A DNA stretch of 64,000 nucleotides from NCBI GenBank assembly GCA_963696525.1, contig CAVOKO010000010.1, forward strand, positions 1-64,000. The letters run 5' to 3'. Both the position numbers and the translations under genes were made by a program. This stretch comes from CAWBRT01 sp963696525. Its GTDB lineage: Bacteria > Acidobacteriota > Terriglobia > Terriglobales > Acidobacteriaceae. Below are positions 1 to 9,721 of this stretch, piece after piece. A model generated the notes under the pieces. It saw only the letters and a program-made list of their open reading frames with translations, had not been told where the DNA came from and ran no database searches. The first letter of the stretch is position 1; the number at the start of each line of letters is the position of its first letter.

Positions 1-106
1 TGGGATGTGGTGGTTTCCAGTTCTTCTTTAAGGAACCAGCTCATCCAACAATCAACTCGGCAAGGCAGTAGGAAGGTGGCTCTGGATACTCAGAAACGTC
101 TGTTAA

Positions 107-1130
107 ATGGCGCTCGCAAAAGGCGAAGTTGGCCTGAAGCAGATGAAGCCGGTGTTGAAGTTTGATGCTGCCATGAAGGAATTCCTTACTTGGTCTGAAC
201 AAAACCATAAGGCTCATCCGCAATCCTACCGTCGCCACAAAATCAGAAGCGTGGCCCTACTGAAATATTTCAAAAGAGTCGCACTGGACATGATTACCGT
301 GGAAGATATTGAGCGGTTCAAACACAAACGCATGTCCACCAAAAGCCCGCGTACCAAACGGCTGCTGAAGCCCGCAACTGTGAACCGTGAACTGGCTACG
401 CTGCGGCTGCTATTCAATTGGTGTATCCAAAATGAGGTGGTCACAGCGAATCCTGTCACCCGAATCAAGTTCCTCACGGAGAACAACGAACAAACCCGTG
501 TGATTAGCTTCGATGAACAAAAGGCTTATCTGGCCTATGTTCCCAGCCGCTCCGTGACGTGGCTGCCCTGATGCTCGAAACGGGCATGAGGCCAGAAGAA
601 CTCTACAGGCTGCTGGTGAAAAACGTAAATTTGAAAGCTGGCTGGCTGTTCAATCCCCACGGAAAGACGAAAAGCTGCAAAACGGAAAATTCCCCTGACC
701 GCCACGGCTCGGGCCATTTTGCACAAGAGGGGTTCAGTCAGCAAATGGGCCGTACGCGTTCGGTTCGGAAAAAGAACCCGAACAAACCGATAACGCAGTT
801 GAACAAGCCCCACGGCACGGCAGTGAAAAGGAGTGGGGTGGCTGATTTCCGCCTCTACGACCCTCAGGCATACGTTTGCAACCCAGGTCGATTGAGGCTG
901 GGGTGGATTTGATTACGCCTGGCTGCTCTGTTGGGCCATAGCCGGTATTGCGATGGTGCAAACGTTACGCCCACCCCGGGGAACAGCACAAAGTCGATGC
1001 CATTAGGAAGCTTGAAACCCTCTGTTTGAACAGCGGTACGAACAGCAAGAACGCGGAACGGCTACAACCGTTAGTGCAGCTCCCGATGGCAGGGAGATCA
1101 ATCTCGAAAGCTCGACTCCAAACTTGAACT
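107..1130 (+). pseudogene. Tyrosine recombinase (phage/island integrase), frameshifted remnant
   Basis: The first segment (107-571) resembles the SAM-like core-binding domain of tyrosine recombinases, with a typical 'VNRELATLRLLFNWC' helix. The catalytic domain continues in a second frame from about 559 ('LMLETGMRPEELYRL', carrying the first catalytic Arg region) and ends in a third frame near 960-1100, where 'RYAHPGEQHKVDAI' holds the likely nucleophilic Tyr. The usual LRHTFAT box near 860 is scrambled by further indels. At least two or three frameshifts mean no intact protein can be made. It lies on the 3' side of the tRNA-Cys at 2386-2460, the usual place for island integrases. The family call is firm; the exact ends are approximate. 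Confidence 0.8.
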
Positions 1131-1247
1131 AGTCGTGCCCTGAAACTTTGTTATTTGCAGTGGCGGCAAGCGCCGTATCCGATGCGTAAGCTTCTTCCCG
1201 AAGCATCAGTTCACCAATTGCCCGAAGCTGATGAACGAGGTCTGTTA

Positions 1248-2279
1248 TCACAGCATCTCTTTGACACCAACCTTCAGGTGCAGAGCCACTGAAATGACAC
1301 CGGACGATTCGAAGTATGCGAATGGTGAAGCAGCGCGAAATGCTGACAGGCTGCTGCGCACTTCTGGCAGTTTGTTGTAGTCGGAATAGAAATGTAGCCA
1401 CATCGACTTGACGCCATACTCGCGCCAAGAATGAGCATCATAGGCGAGCCACGGATTGAACTTCCCGAGCTGGAAATACTTGCCCGACCCGTACTGTGCA
1501 CCTATCTGGCGTGCACCCTTGGCCGGGCATACGCCTGCGGCAACAGCCGCGCTGACAACGTCAGGCGGAAGCTCTGCATAATCGATCACTCGTCTTGGAA
1601 AATCAAGATTAGTTAATTCTTCCGCATCGAGGGGCCTGAACGTCTCATTGTCTCGATCCGCTCGCAAAGGCCTCGGAGTTGGCCAGCGTCGGTGTGGGCA
1701 TTGAGGTCACCTTGTTCTGCTGGCGGCAGTGGATTGGTGTAGAAGTTCCACCCAACTCAGCAGTATTAGCTTATGCAGAGGGGGGATGTCCGCAATCCAG
1801 CGGGACGGGTAGATTCTCCCACCAGCATTCCACCTCGACAACGGTTCATCAGTTCTGCCCATATTGCACGTCGGCGCGATTCAGGCACTATAAACACCAG
1901 AGCTGCCGAGTGCGACGATGGCAGTTGCTGCAAGTACGTAATCGGTTGATTTTCGGTTAGACCAGCCCAGAACTTGTTCTCGACAATCACCCGAACGACA
2001 CCAGCATCATCGGTGCCATTCATGTCTGGAATCGCGGAATCAGCGCCTACCTGCTGCGTTTCGAATGTAAGGCTTCTCAGGAAGGCTGACACCCCTACTG
2101 CGAAGCAGTTCGATGAAAACAGTCGAGGAAGCAGCCGACCCCTTGAGGATGAATGCGAGGGCCTCCGTGGCCAGATTTTCTGGATGGCTTGCAAACCGCA
2201 GCGCAAGATGAGCGAGCACGCTGTTGGATTTCATGAAAAACAGAGTGCTTGCTTTGAGACTGAATTGCAATCGAAACAT
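1248..2279 (-). pseudogene. PD-(D/E)XK nuclease-like protein, frameshifted remnant
   Basis: Read on the minus strand, the gene starts near 2279 with 'NSVLAHLALRFASHPENLATEAL', then shifts frame near 2100. It continues as 'VRVIVENKFWAGLTENQPITYL' and 'ALVFIVPESRRRAIW' (about 2000-1850), a pattern known from PD-(D/E)XK superfamily proteins of defence islands, where the E-x-K pair of 'VENKFW' would be catalytic. A further frame change near 1770 leads to a C-terminal part (1667-1248) containing 'GKYFQLGKFNPWLAYD'. The three pieces lie in order, so this is one broken gene. The superfamily assignment rests on motif resemblance only. It sits between the integrase remnant and tRNA-Cys and is probably cargo of the decayed island. 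Confidence 0.6.
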
Positions 2280-2385
2280 GATTTCGTGTTCGAAATCCGA
2301 AGGAGAAATCGAAAACTGTCTACAATTCCGTCTACAGTTATGAAGTAGTTAACAGGAAGAGATAGTGCTAAATGCTTGAAAAGAT

Positions 2386-2460
<75 letters not shown>

Positions 2461-2804
2461 CGTCGGCGAGCATTCTTAAGGTAGCGAAAAACGTCGAAAA
2501 TGTCCATTCATTCGCAGTGCGTGGAAGTGTCCATCGGGGGCGCCTGCACGCAACCACTATGCGTACCGCGGGGACCCCGGCTTTCCCCCAACACGCGCCC
2601 GCAGCGCATGTCGGGAACCCCGGCTTCGGCGCGTTTTTTGGCAGCCCGTGAAGCCAGGAGCCAATCCATACACTACCCTAGTGTGGCTGCGGAGCATGGG
2701 CAATGTGGATACAATGGTCGATTCCCGCGTGCGCTCGGATTCGAACTCAAACGGGGGCAGCAACGCGGGTTGCCAAGGGAAAGGAAAGGACGAAGACGAA
2801 TATA
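2461..2804. other. Intergenic region between tRNA-Cys and the SDR gene
   Basis: This stretch must hold the promoter of the minus-strand tRNA and of the plus-strand SDR gene. Two similar GC-rich segments ('gaccccggctt' near 2573 and 'gaaccccggctt' near 2615) occur, the second followed by GGCGCG and six T residues (2628-2639). CGCGCC near 2593 could pair with GGCGCG, but the loop is long, so a terminator is not claimed. No coding potential is convincing. Confidence 0.4.
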
Positions 2805-3560
2805 ATGACCAACATCAAGATAGCGCTTGTGACGGGAGCTGGCAGCGGCATTGGCCGTGCCGTCAGTCTAGGCCTGCAATCGGCAGGGTACTCGGTTGTG
2901 CTTGCCGGCCGCCGCGCCGCAGAGCTCGAGAAAACAGCCGCGTTGGGACAAACTTCCCAGGGCAAGATGCTTCCGGTGCCCACCGATGTCAGCAATCCCG
3001 AGAGCGTGCGGGCTCTATTTGCCAGGATCAAGGAGACGTTCGGCCGCTTGGACCTGCTGTTCAACAACGCCGGCACAGGCGCCCCAGCCATCCCCATGGA
3101 AGACCTCTCTTATGAGCAGTGGAGCAAGGTGGTGGGCGTCAACCTCACGGGCGCTTTTCTTTGCGCTCAGGAGGCGATTCGCCTGATGAAAGCGCAGAAC
3201 CCGTCTGGCGGGCGGATCATTAATAATGGCTCGATTTCGGCTCACACGCCGCGGCCCAATTCCGCGCCCTACACCACAACCAAACATGCCATTTTGGGAC
3301 TCACAAAGTGCATTTCGCTGGACGGCAGAAAATACGGCATAGCCTGCAGCCAGATCGATATCGGCAATGCGGCGACGGAAATGACCGAGCGCATGACGGC
3401 CGGCGTCATGCAAGCTAACGGGACCAACATGATCGAGCCCAGGATGGATGTTCGCCATGTTGCCGACGCCGTAGTCTACATGGCAAGCCTGCCATTGGAA
3501 GCCAATGTGCAATTCCTCACTGTCATGGCCACGAGCATGCCTTTCATCGGTCGCGGGTGA
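2805..3560 (+). CDS. SDR-family NAD(P)-dependent oxidoreductase
   Basis: This is a classical short-chain dehydrogenase/reductase of about 251 residues. It has the N-terminal cofactor loop TGAGSGIG (about residues 9-16), the NNAG motif after strand 4, and the catalytic Ser of 'NGSIS' with YTTTK (Tyr-x3-Lys). It should reduce or oxidise an alcohol/ketone with NAD(P)(H); the substrate cannot be read from sequence. The ATG at 2805 is preferred to in-frame upstream starts because it places the Rossmann strand at the N-terminus and follows a purine-rich GGAAAGGA stretch. The gene stands alone, followed by a MITE-like repeat and a broken fatty-acid transporter gene, so no operon partner defines its role. 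Confidence 0.85.
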   Translation: MTNIKIALVTGAGSGIGRAVSLGLQSAGYSVVLAGRRAAELEKTAALGQTSQGKMLPVPTDVSNPESVRALFARIKETFGRLDLLFNNAGTGAPAIPMEDLSYEQWSKVVGVNLTGAFLCAQEAIRLMKAQNPSGGRIINNGSISAHTPRPNSAPYTTTKHAILGLTKCISLDGRKYGIACSQIDIGNAATEMTERMTAGVMQANGTNMIEPRMDVRHVADAVVYMASLPLEANVQFLTVMATSMPFIGRG

Positions 3561-3767
3561 ACTGAAAGCTCTGGCTTTATCTATAGCTGTTCGCGGGAGC
3601 TGTTCGCGGGGGTGCGATTTCAGCCGGATCCGTTCTTGCGCAGTCTTGGAACGGGCTTTAAAATCACATCCCGTTGTGCCGGACGTCACATGATGCTTAT
3701 AGTAGAATATTGCCACTCATCGATGAAGTCACGTTAAGCGGTGATGCATGCCATAGAAGGTTGTGTT

Positions 3768-3893
3768 TAGCAGGCTGCTGAAAAACAAGTTTCGGGAAGG
3801 ACGAGCCCTAGCATCTTGTACGCTTCACTTCTGGATTACGCATTCGGTAGCGCCTCGCTCGTTGCTTCGGCGTGTTTTTCAGCAGCCGTCTAG
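3768..3893. repeat. MITE-like element with 22-bp terminal inverted repeats
   Basis: The left end 'tagcaggctgctgaaaaaca' (from 3768) and the reverse complement of the right end (3872-3893) match at about 20 of 22 positions around the core GGCTGCTGAAAAACA. The element is about 126 bp and has no ORF, the design of a miniature inverted-repeat element or large hairpin. A partial copy of the left end ('tagcaggctgctg') occurs near 44074 after the aldehyde dehydrogenase gene. No transposase is in the window. Confidence 0.6.
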
Positions 3894-4014
3894 TCGGTTA
3901 GCATGGCGCCGACGGGAACACCACCAGTGGACCGCTGTTGTTTTTCGGCCGGTATTGGGGCGAGTTGGAGTCATTCCAAATTCCTGATGGTTCGGAGCGG
4001 AAAGGCATACAAAC

Positions 4015-5440
4015 ATGGCTATCCAGAGCACGAAGTCTAAAGTGACAAAACAGGAGGCTGACGGCGGGCTCGTCCGCATCGGTCTGGCTTTGTCAAACTG
4101 GAGCGAACGATGGTTTCCCGATCCCCTGGTTTTTGCCTTGGCGGGAATCGTCGTCGTTTTCATCTGCGGGTTACTGCTGCATCAGCCCGCCAGCAAACTG
4201 GCAATCCAAGGCGGCAAGAACTTCTGGACTCTGGTTCCTTTCACCATGCAGATGGTGATGATCATTATCGGCGGCTATGTCGTTGCGACCACTCCCGTGG
4301 TGTACCGGTTCATCCAGGCGCTGGCCGGTATTCCGAAGAGGGGAAAGGACGCCATCGCGATGATCGCGTTGTTCTCCATGTTGACGTCGCTTATCTCCTG
4401 GGGACTGAGCCTGATCTTCAGCGGTTTGCTTACTCGCGAATGCGCCCACCGCGTGAAGGGCATGGATTACCGCGCGGCCGGCGGGGCGGCATACCTGGGT
4501 CTGGGGGCGGTGTGGGCGCTTGGGCTCTCCTCTTCGGCGGCGATGATGATGGCCACCAAGGGTGCGATTCCGCCCTCGCTGTTCGCCATCAGCGGTCTAA
4601 TTCCGCTCGGCAGACGCTGTTTCTCTGGCAGAGCATGGTTACGGCCCTGGTGCTGATCGTCGTCTCGGTCGTGATCGCGTACTTCTCGGCGCCCTCCGCT
4701 GAGAAAGCGAGAACAGCCGGAAGATTGCGGCGTCGTTTACGAGTCGCTGGAGCGCAAGTTAGATCCAAGGAGCAAGCCGGGCGAATGGCTTGAATACAGC
4801 CCACTGCTCACGGTCCTGACCGCCGGGCATCCTGATCTGGTACTTGGTGGATCTGTTCCGCACCTCGCCGCAAGGCGCTTTGGCCGCACTGGATTTAAAC
4901 ACCTACAACCTGATGTTCCTCACCGCCGGCCTGCTGTTGCACTGGCAGCCAAAGCGATTTATCAAAGCGGTTGCAGAGTGCGTTCCGGCGACCGGAGGTG
5001 TCCTGATCCAGTTCCCGTTTTATGCCGTCATCTTCGGCATGATCGTCGGCACGGGGATCTCCGATTGGCTGGCTCAACTGTTTGTCCGGATCACGACTCA
5101 CAACACTTACGGCTTGCTGGTGGCACTGTACTCGGCCATTTTGGGTGTCTTTGTTCCTTCGGGCGGAAGCAAGTGGATTATCGAAGCTCCCTATGTCTTG
5201 CAGGCCGCCAATCTGCACCATGTGCACCTTGGGTGGGTCGTGCAGATTTACAACGCGGCCGAGGCTCTTCCCAATCTGGTCAATCCGTTCTGGATGTTGC
5301 CACTGCTCGGCATCCTGAAAATGAAGGCGCGCGACCTGGTCGGTTACGCCGTTTTGCAGATGTTTCTGCACGTACCGATCGTTTTTTTCCTGTGCTGGCT
5401 CTTTGCCCAGTACATCCCCTATGTACCGCCGATTCGATAG
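4015..5440 (+). pseudogene. AtoE-type short-chain fatty acid transporter, interrupted by frameshifts
   Basis: The pieces together match the short-chain fatty-acid transporter (AtoE/TIGR00366-like) family: an N-terminal 'WSERWFPDPLVFALAG', many hydrophobic helices, and a C-terminal part with 'FGMIVGTGISDWLAQLF' and 'FVPSGGSKWIIEAPYV', typical of the family. The frame changes near 4607, 4715 and 4828. At 4828 an extra G in GGG restores 'AGILIWYLVDLF'; at 4607 one missing base restores 'TLFLWQSMVTALV'. The real protein would be about 474 residues in the inner membrane, importing short-chain fatty acids. Breaks at short homopolymers make sequencing error as likely as gene decay. The start at 4015 has a GGAGCGG-type ribosome site. 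Confidence 0.75.
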
Positions 5441-5461
5441 TAAAGATTCAGCTTCCATCAG

Positions 5462-5494
5462 AAAGGGCAAGCGGACGGTTTCCGCTTGCTCTTT
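5462..5494 (+). terminator. Rho-independent terminator after the transporter gene
   Basis: A 14-bp stem (5462-5475 pairing with 5481-5494, one G-T pair) with a five-base loop starts 21 bp after the transporter stop codon. It is followed by the T-rich GTTCTC. A strong hairpin with a modest T tract. Confidence 0.65.
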
Positions 5495-5710
5495 GTTCTC
5501 GGTTCGCGGATTCCATGCGCCAGCCTTTCGGCATCGAGGCGTCCGGCTGAAGTTTGTCCTGAAGCGAAATTTTGCGAGACATGCGCAAATTTCCAGAGAC
5601 AGTCGGCCGGCTTCTCTGTTATTCATGTTCCTGCCCGAAGTGGCCGTAGCGAGATGCGGCGCGCCATCCCTGGCGCATCTTGAAGACTGTAGTAGAAAAC
5701 TGGAGACTCC

Positions 5711-6319
5711 ATGAAGATTTCGAGATTCCTTTCGCTGGCCTGCGCTTTCGCTCTGCTCGGATCGCTGTTATCGGTCAGTGCCGTTGCTCAAATCGAAATT
5801 CCACAAGCTCAGGTAACAAGCAGCTTTTCGTACCTGAATACCGCCAAGAACAGCATCAATCAGCGCGGATTCGAAATCTCGTCGGGTTACAACTGGCTTA
5901 AATGGTTGACCCTCGGCGGCGATTTCTGCCACTATTCCGGCAACGGCACAGCACCGCCGGGCCTTCTCCCAATCCCGGTCAGTGTTCCCTTTAACGTGAA
6001 CACCTACACCGTGGCGGTTGGCACAAAATTCCTTTTGCGCAAGTCGAAGTGGGTCGTTCCCTTTGCGCGCCCCGGGCTAGGGATGGTGCACGAATCGACC
6101 CTCACAACGCTACCGATAATCGTGCCGCCCCAGGCGAAGGCTGAATATAGGATGTTCTACGGTGCAGGCGGCGGGTTCGAGATTTACCACGTGGTGCCGC
6201 ATGCCTCGATCATCGTGCTCTCCGACTATCTGCGGACGCGTCTTTTTGCGCAAGACCTCAACAGTTACCGCATTTCGGCTGGGCTGAGTTACTTGATCGG
6301 CAGCAAGCGGGTGAACTAG
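5711..6319 (+). CDS. Outer-membrane beta-barrel protein with signal peptide
   Basis: The 202-residue product starts with a Sec signal peptide (Lys-rich start, hydrophobic core to about residue 26, cleavage near 'AVA-Q'). The mature part alternates aromatic and small residues in strands such as 'SSGYNWLKWLTLGGDF' and 'YRISAGLSYLIG', with large basic loops. The size and C-terminal aromatic strand fit an 8-stranded OmpA/OmpW-like barrel. No enzyme or transport function can be assigned. A GGAGAC ribosome site precedes the ATG. It is monocistronic, between the transporter remnant and an M48 peptidase gene. Confidence 0.7.
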   Translation: MKISRFLSLACAFALLGSLLSVSAVAQIEIPQAQVTSSFSYLNTAKNSINQRGFEISSGYNWLKWLTLGGDFCHYSGNGTAPPGLLPIPVSVPFNVNTYTVAVGTKFLLRKSKWVVPFARPGLGMVHESTLTTLPIIVPPQAKAEYRMFYGAGGGFEIYHVVPHASIIVLSDYLRTRLFAQDLNSYRISAGLSYLIGSKRVN

Positions 6320-6631
6320 ACGGTTTCGCCGGGACCGCCTGCTGTGAAACTGCTGCATGGTTCGCCTAACCGGACCGTGCGATCTATCCTGCTGAAAGAC
6401 AACCACTTATTCGAACAGCACGAGGTGGACCCGACAGCATCTAAGCCTTCAGCGGCGGCGTGCCTCGCAACCGCGGACAGGTTGCAGCCGGCGTCAACTA
6501 AGGACCGGACACGGAATAGAATTACTGTAGAGTTAGAGTAGGTTGCAGGTGGATGAAAAAACCACTTGTTGGGCTGCGCACAACTCTGGTTGGCGGCCTT
6601 GGTTCTTAGCAAACGAGGGAGAAGTGTATCC
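6320..6631. other. Intergenic region upstream of the M48 peptidase
   Basis: About 310 bp without a credible gene. The last 100 bp are more AT-rich ('tagaattactgtagagttag' at about 6517) and probably contain the promoter of the peptidase gene. No terminator, repeat or RNA was recognised. Confidence 0.3.
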
Positions 6632-7690
6632 ATGAGGTCCCCCAAGCTTTGGATTCTCGCGCTCGCGGCAATGCTGGCGACGTCGCTGGCCGCACGCGCT
6701 GCCGATACCGCGAAGGCCAGCCCCGCGGACCCGTCCGAAACGAAGTATCACGACGGTGGCATCAACGACCTCAGCGCGATCGGAAACCGTAATGTAGGTT
6801 GCGGCCGAGGCTTGGGCAACTGGTACTCCATCGAAAAGCAAATTGCGTTGGGAAAAGGTTTTGCCGACCAAGTAAGCCGGACGGCGAAGATGGTGCAGGA
6901 CCCGGTGGTTACCGAGTATGTGAACCGCATCGGACAGAACATTGTTCGTAACTCCGATGCTCAGGTTCCTTTCACTATTAAGGTCATCGACTCCGATGAG
7001 ATCAACGCATTTGCTCTTCCCGGTGGTTTCTTCTTCGTAAACTCGGGCTTGATACTCGCTGCCAACAACGAATCGGAACTGGCCGGCGTGATGGCGCACG
7101 AGATTGCTCACGTTTGCGCCTGCCATGCCGTCCGCGACGCCACCCGCGGACAGCTCGCGAGTCTCGCGTCTATCCCGCTCATCTTCGTCGGCGGCGGCAT
7201 CGGTTACGCGGTCTCGGGTATCGCCGGCCTCTCATTGCCCGTGGCGTTTCTGAAGTTCTCGCGCGGATTCGAGGCTCAGGCAGACTACCTTGGCGTGCAG
7301 TATCTCTACAAGAGCGGCTACGATCCGCAGTCTTTCGTGCAATTCTTCGAGAAGATCGAAGCCATGGAAAAGAAGAAGCCTGGCTTATTGGACAAGACCT
7401 TCGAAACCCATCCTCCCACTCCTGATCGCATCGAGAAAACACAGGAAGAAATCGGACGGATTCTCCCGGATCGCGACCAGTATCTGCTCGATACGTCGGA
7501 GTTTCAGGCGGTGAAATCGCGCTTGGCTCAACTGCAAAACCGGCGCAAGGTCGATGACAAGAAGGAACCCCGTCCTTCACTTCGCCGCGGACAGCCGAGC
7601 GGCAATACCGACGACAGCAATACCAACGACAACGATCCGAAGCAGAAGAAGGACGACGATCAACCAACGCTGCACCGTCACGATAGCTGA
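6632..7690 (+). CDS. M48-family zinc metallopeptidase, secreted
   Basis: A 352-residue protein with a signal peptide (residues 1 to about 24, ending 'ARAAD') and an M48 peptidase domain. 'VMAHEIAHVCACH' supplies the HExxH zinc site (about residues 157-161) and 'RGFEAQADYLGVQY' the third ligand Glu. Family members (BepA/LoiP type) degrade misfolded or misassembled envelope proteins in the periplasm. 'FETHPPTPDRIE' is a typical family C-terminal motif. The tail after residue 300 is charged, Asp/Asn/Lys-rich and probably disordered. The ATG at 6632 follows GAGGGAGAAG and places the signal peptide correctly. A strong terminator follows at 7712. Confidence 0.9.
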   Translation: MRSPKLWILALAAMLATSLAARAADTAKASPADPSETKYHDGGINDLSAIGNRNVGCGRGLGNWYSIEKQIALGKGFADQVSRTAKMVQDPVVTEYVNRIGQNIVRNSDAQVPFTIKVIDSDEINAFALPGGFFFVNSGLILAANNESELAGVMAHEIAHVCACHAVRDATRGQLASLASIPLIFVGGGIGYAVSGIAGLSLPVAFLKFSRGFEAQADYLGVQYLYKSGYDPQSFVQFFEKIEAMEKKKPGLLDKTFETHPPTPDRIEKTQEEIGRILPDRDQYLLDTSEFQAVKSRLAQLQNRRKVDDKKEPRPSLRRGQPSGNTDDSNTNDNDPKQKKDDDQPTLHRHDS

Positions 7691-7711
7691 CTGAGTGTGG
7701 CAGGGTTTTCA

Positions 7712-7739
7712 GGCAGTCGCTACGGCGGCTGCCTTTTTT
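7712..7739 (+). terminator. Rho-independent terminator after the M48 peptidase gene
   Basis: A nine-base-pair stem GGCAGTCGC/GCGGCTGCC with one G-T pair, the stable TACG tetraloop and a run of six T residues. It lies 21 bp after the peptidase stop codon. This is a textbook intrinsic terminator. Confidence 0.9.
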
Positions 7740-7846
7740 GTTTGGAGTAGAGTGAACTGCGTCGGGCGTCCGCCACGGCGGCTGTAAATGATTTAAATTG
7801 ATAGCAGGTGCCGCTTGTAAGGCGTGCTTTGGCGGAGGAAGAGACC

Positions 7847-8791
7847 ATGCGATTTGCGGTGATAGGGGCGGGAGCTGTTGGCGGTTACTTCGGTGGCAGA
7901 CTGGCGCAGTCAGGCGAAGACGTCTGGTTCCTGGCACGGGGCCGCACCCTGGAAGCCATGCGGCAGCATGGGCTGAAAGTGGATAGCACAAAAGGTGATT
8001 TTGTGCTGCCCAGTGTTCGAGTTTCAGAACAACCGAACGAGGTCGGGCCGGTCGATGTCGTGCTGGTTGCCGTCAAGGCTGGGCAGATTGCGGAACTGTC
8101 TCCCACACTGAAACCCCTGGTTGGCCCGCAAACCATGGTCGTTCCGTTGCAGAACGGGGTTGAGGCGCCGGATGAGTTGTCGCGGATGGTGGGAAGCGAC
8201 AAGGTCCTGGTTGGGCTCTGCGGCCTGATGAGCACGATCGTCGAGCCGGGATACATACGGCATTTTGGCCTTGAGCCTTTCATCGCGTTCAAAGAGCAGG
8301 ACAATTCCCGTACGCCAAGGCTTGAGCCGCTGCGTGTGGCCATCGCCAAGGCAGGCATCCAGGCCGCCATCCCGGAAGATATTTACGTCAGGTTCTGGCT
8401 GAAGTTTTTCTTTATTGCCGGGTTTGGGGGAGTGGGCAGTGTCACCAGATCGCCGGTAGGCATTGTGCGCCAGACGCCGGCAACGCGGCAGTTGCTGCAC
8501 CGGGCAATCGGGGAAATCGACACCCTGGCAAGAGCAAAGGGCGTAAAGATGCCGCCCAGCGCCGTGGACGACACTATGGCAAACATCGATGCATTGCCCG
8601 CAGGCGGCACAACCTCCATGCAGCGGGATATTCTCGAAGGGCGTCCCTCCGAACTGGAGTCGTTGTGCGGGGCGGTGGTTCGCATCGGCAAGGAGCTAGG
8701 GCTCGATCTGCCGGTCAACACCGCAATCTACGCTGCTCTCCTGCCTTCTGAGCTGCGGGCCAGATGCGAGTTGAAGTTCGACAGGATGTAG
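7847..8791 (+). CDS. panE: 2-dehydropantoate 2-reductase (ketopantoate reductase family)
   Basis: The protein (314 residues) opens with the NADP-binding motif 'VIGAGAVGGYFGGRLA'. It continues with the family's 'VLVAVKAGQI' and 'LQNGVEAPDEL' blocks and a C-terminal helical domain with 'DILEGRPSELESLCGAVV', which is characteristic of ApbA/PanE. It is expected to reduce ketopantoate to pantoate with NADPH in pantothenate/CoA synthesis; paralogues acting on other 2-oxoacids exist, so the substrate is likely but not certain. The ATG at 7847 is chosen because GGAGGAAG lies eight bases upstream. The gene stands alone between a terminator and phoB. Confidence 0.85.
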   Translation: MRFAVIGAGAVGGYFGGRLAQSGEDVWFLARGRTLEAMRQHGLKVDSTKGDFVLPSVRVSEQPNEVGPVDVVLVAVKAGQIAELSPTLKPLVGPQTMVVPLQNGVEAPDELSRMVGSDKVLVGLCGLMSTIVEPGYIRHFGLEPFIAFKEQDNSRTPRLEPLRVAIAKAGIQAAIPEDIYVRFWLKFFFIAGFGGVGSVTRSPVGIVRQTPATRQLLHRAIGEIDTLARAKGVKMPPSAVDDTMANIDALPAGGTTSMQRDILEGRPSELESLCGAVVRIGKELGLDLPVNTAIYAALLPSELRARCELKFDRM

Positions 8792-9028
8792 GCCGGCGTG
8801 GGCCTTTGCGCGCATTCCGATCCAAGCATTGGACGTCGCTTTCCGGCGGCAGCGCGGAGGCTGGGCTGGCTGGCGGAGACGGCCGACGAGGAGGATTGGC
8901 GGGCGCTCAACAGCCGCTTCTGTGATATTCCCGAATCGGTACCCGGAGTGCCTGCAAAAATTGTGAAAGTTTGGTTAATCGACAATCCAGAGGCTGTATC
9001 TTTAACCATTCGCAAGTAGAATTAGCCC

Positions 9029-9721
9029 GTGAAGCCTATCATCTTCGTTGTGGAGGATGAAGCAGACATAGCTCAACTCCTCCGACACCACCTTGAAGGC
9101 GCGGGATTCCTGGTGCGCCTCTTTTCAACTGCGAACAACGTGCTCGCCGAAGCCGAGAAGCAAAGACCATTGTTGTTTTTGCTGGACGTCATGGTTCCCG
9201 GCGGGGACGGTTTCGACCTGTGCCGCCAAATACGCGGAAAGCAGGCGATCGCCATGACTCCGGTTATTTTCCTGACGGCAAAGACCGGGGAACCCGACCG
9301 CGTACTGGGCTTTGAACTCGGCGCCGATGACTATATTTCAAAGCCGTTCAGCCCCCGCGAAGTGGTGGCCCGCGTCAAGGCCGTGCTGCGCCGATTTGAG
9401 AGGCCGCTGGCGCCGGAAGTGGTAAAATTTGAGGATCTTGAGATCGATAGCGGCGCCATGACGCTTACGGTTCGCGGCGCGTCGGTGCCGACCACTGCAA
9501 CGGAATTTCGCCTCTTGGATTACCTGGCGCGCCATCCCGGAAGGGTATTTACCCGCGATCAGTTGCTGGATGCGGTTTGGCGCGAAACCGCCTTTGTTAC
9601 TCCTCGCTCGGTCGATGTTTATGTACGCCGTCTCCGCGAAAAGATCGAAAAAGATCCCGAGCAGCCGCAATATCTGCGAACCGTGCGCGGAGCGGGTTAC
9701 CGCTTCGGTGCGGCTAAGTGA
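9029..9721 (+). CDS. phoB: PhoB-type response regulator
   Basis: An OmpR/PhoB-family regulator of 230 residues. The receiver domain (about 1-120) has the acidic pocket 'VEDE', phospho-acceptor Asp53 in 'LLDVMVPGGDG', and the conserved Thr ('LTAKT') and Lys ('SKPFSPRE'). The winged helix (about 132-228) has 'TEFRLLDYLARHPGRVFTRD' and 'VDVYVRRLREKIE'. Translation starts at GTG; no ATG is available at the right place. The stop codon overlaps the start of the next gene, a histidine kinase, and the pst operon follows, so this is the phosphate-starvation regulator of the locus. Confidence 0.92.
   Translation: MKPIIFVVEDEADIAQLLRHHLEGAGFLVRLFSTANNVLAEAEKQRPLLFLLDVMVPGGDGFDLCRQIRGKQAIAMTPVIFLTAKTGEPDRVLGFELGADDYISKPFSPREVVARVKAVLRRFERPLAPEVVKFEDLEIDSGAMTLTVRGASVPTTATEFRLLDYLARHPGRVFTRDQLLDAVWRETAFVTPRSVDVYVRRLREKIEKDPEQPQYLRTVRGAGYRFGAAK

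Noticed and set aside
8798..9019. 73-codon plus-strand frame before phoB
   Set aside because: No domain pattern and no good ribosome site; it probably covers the phoB promoter region.
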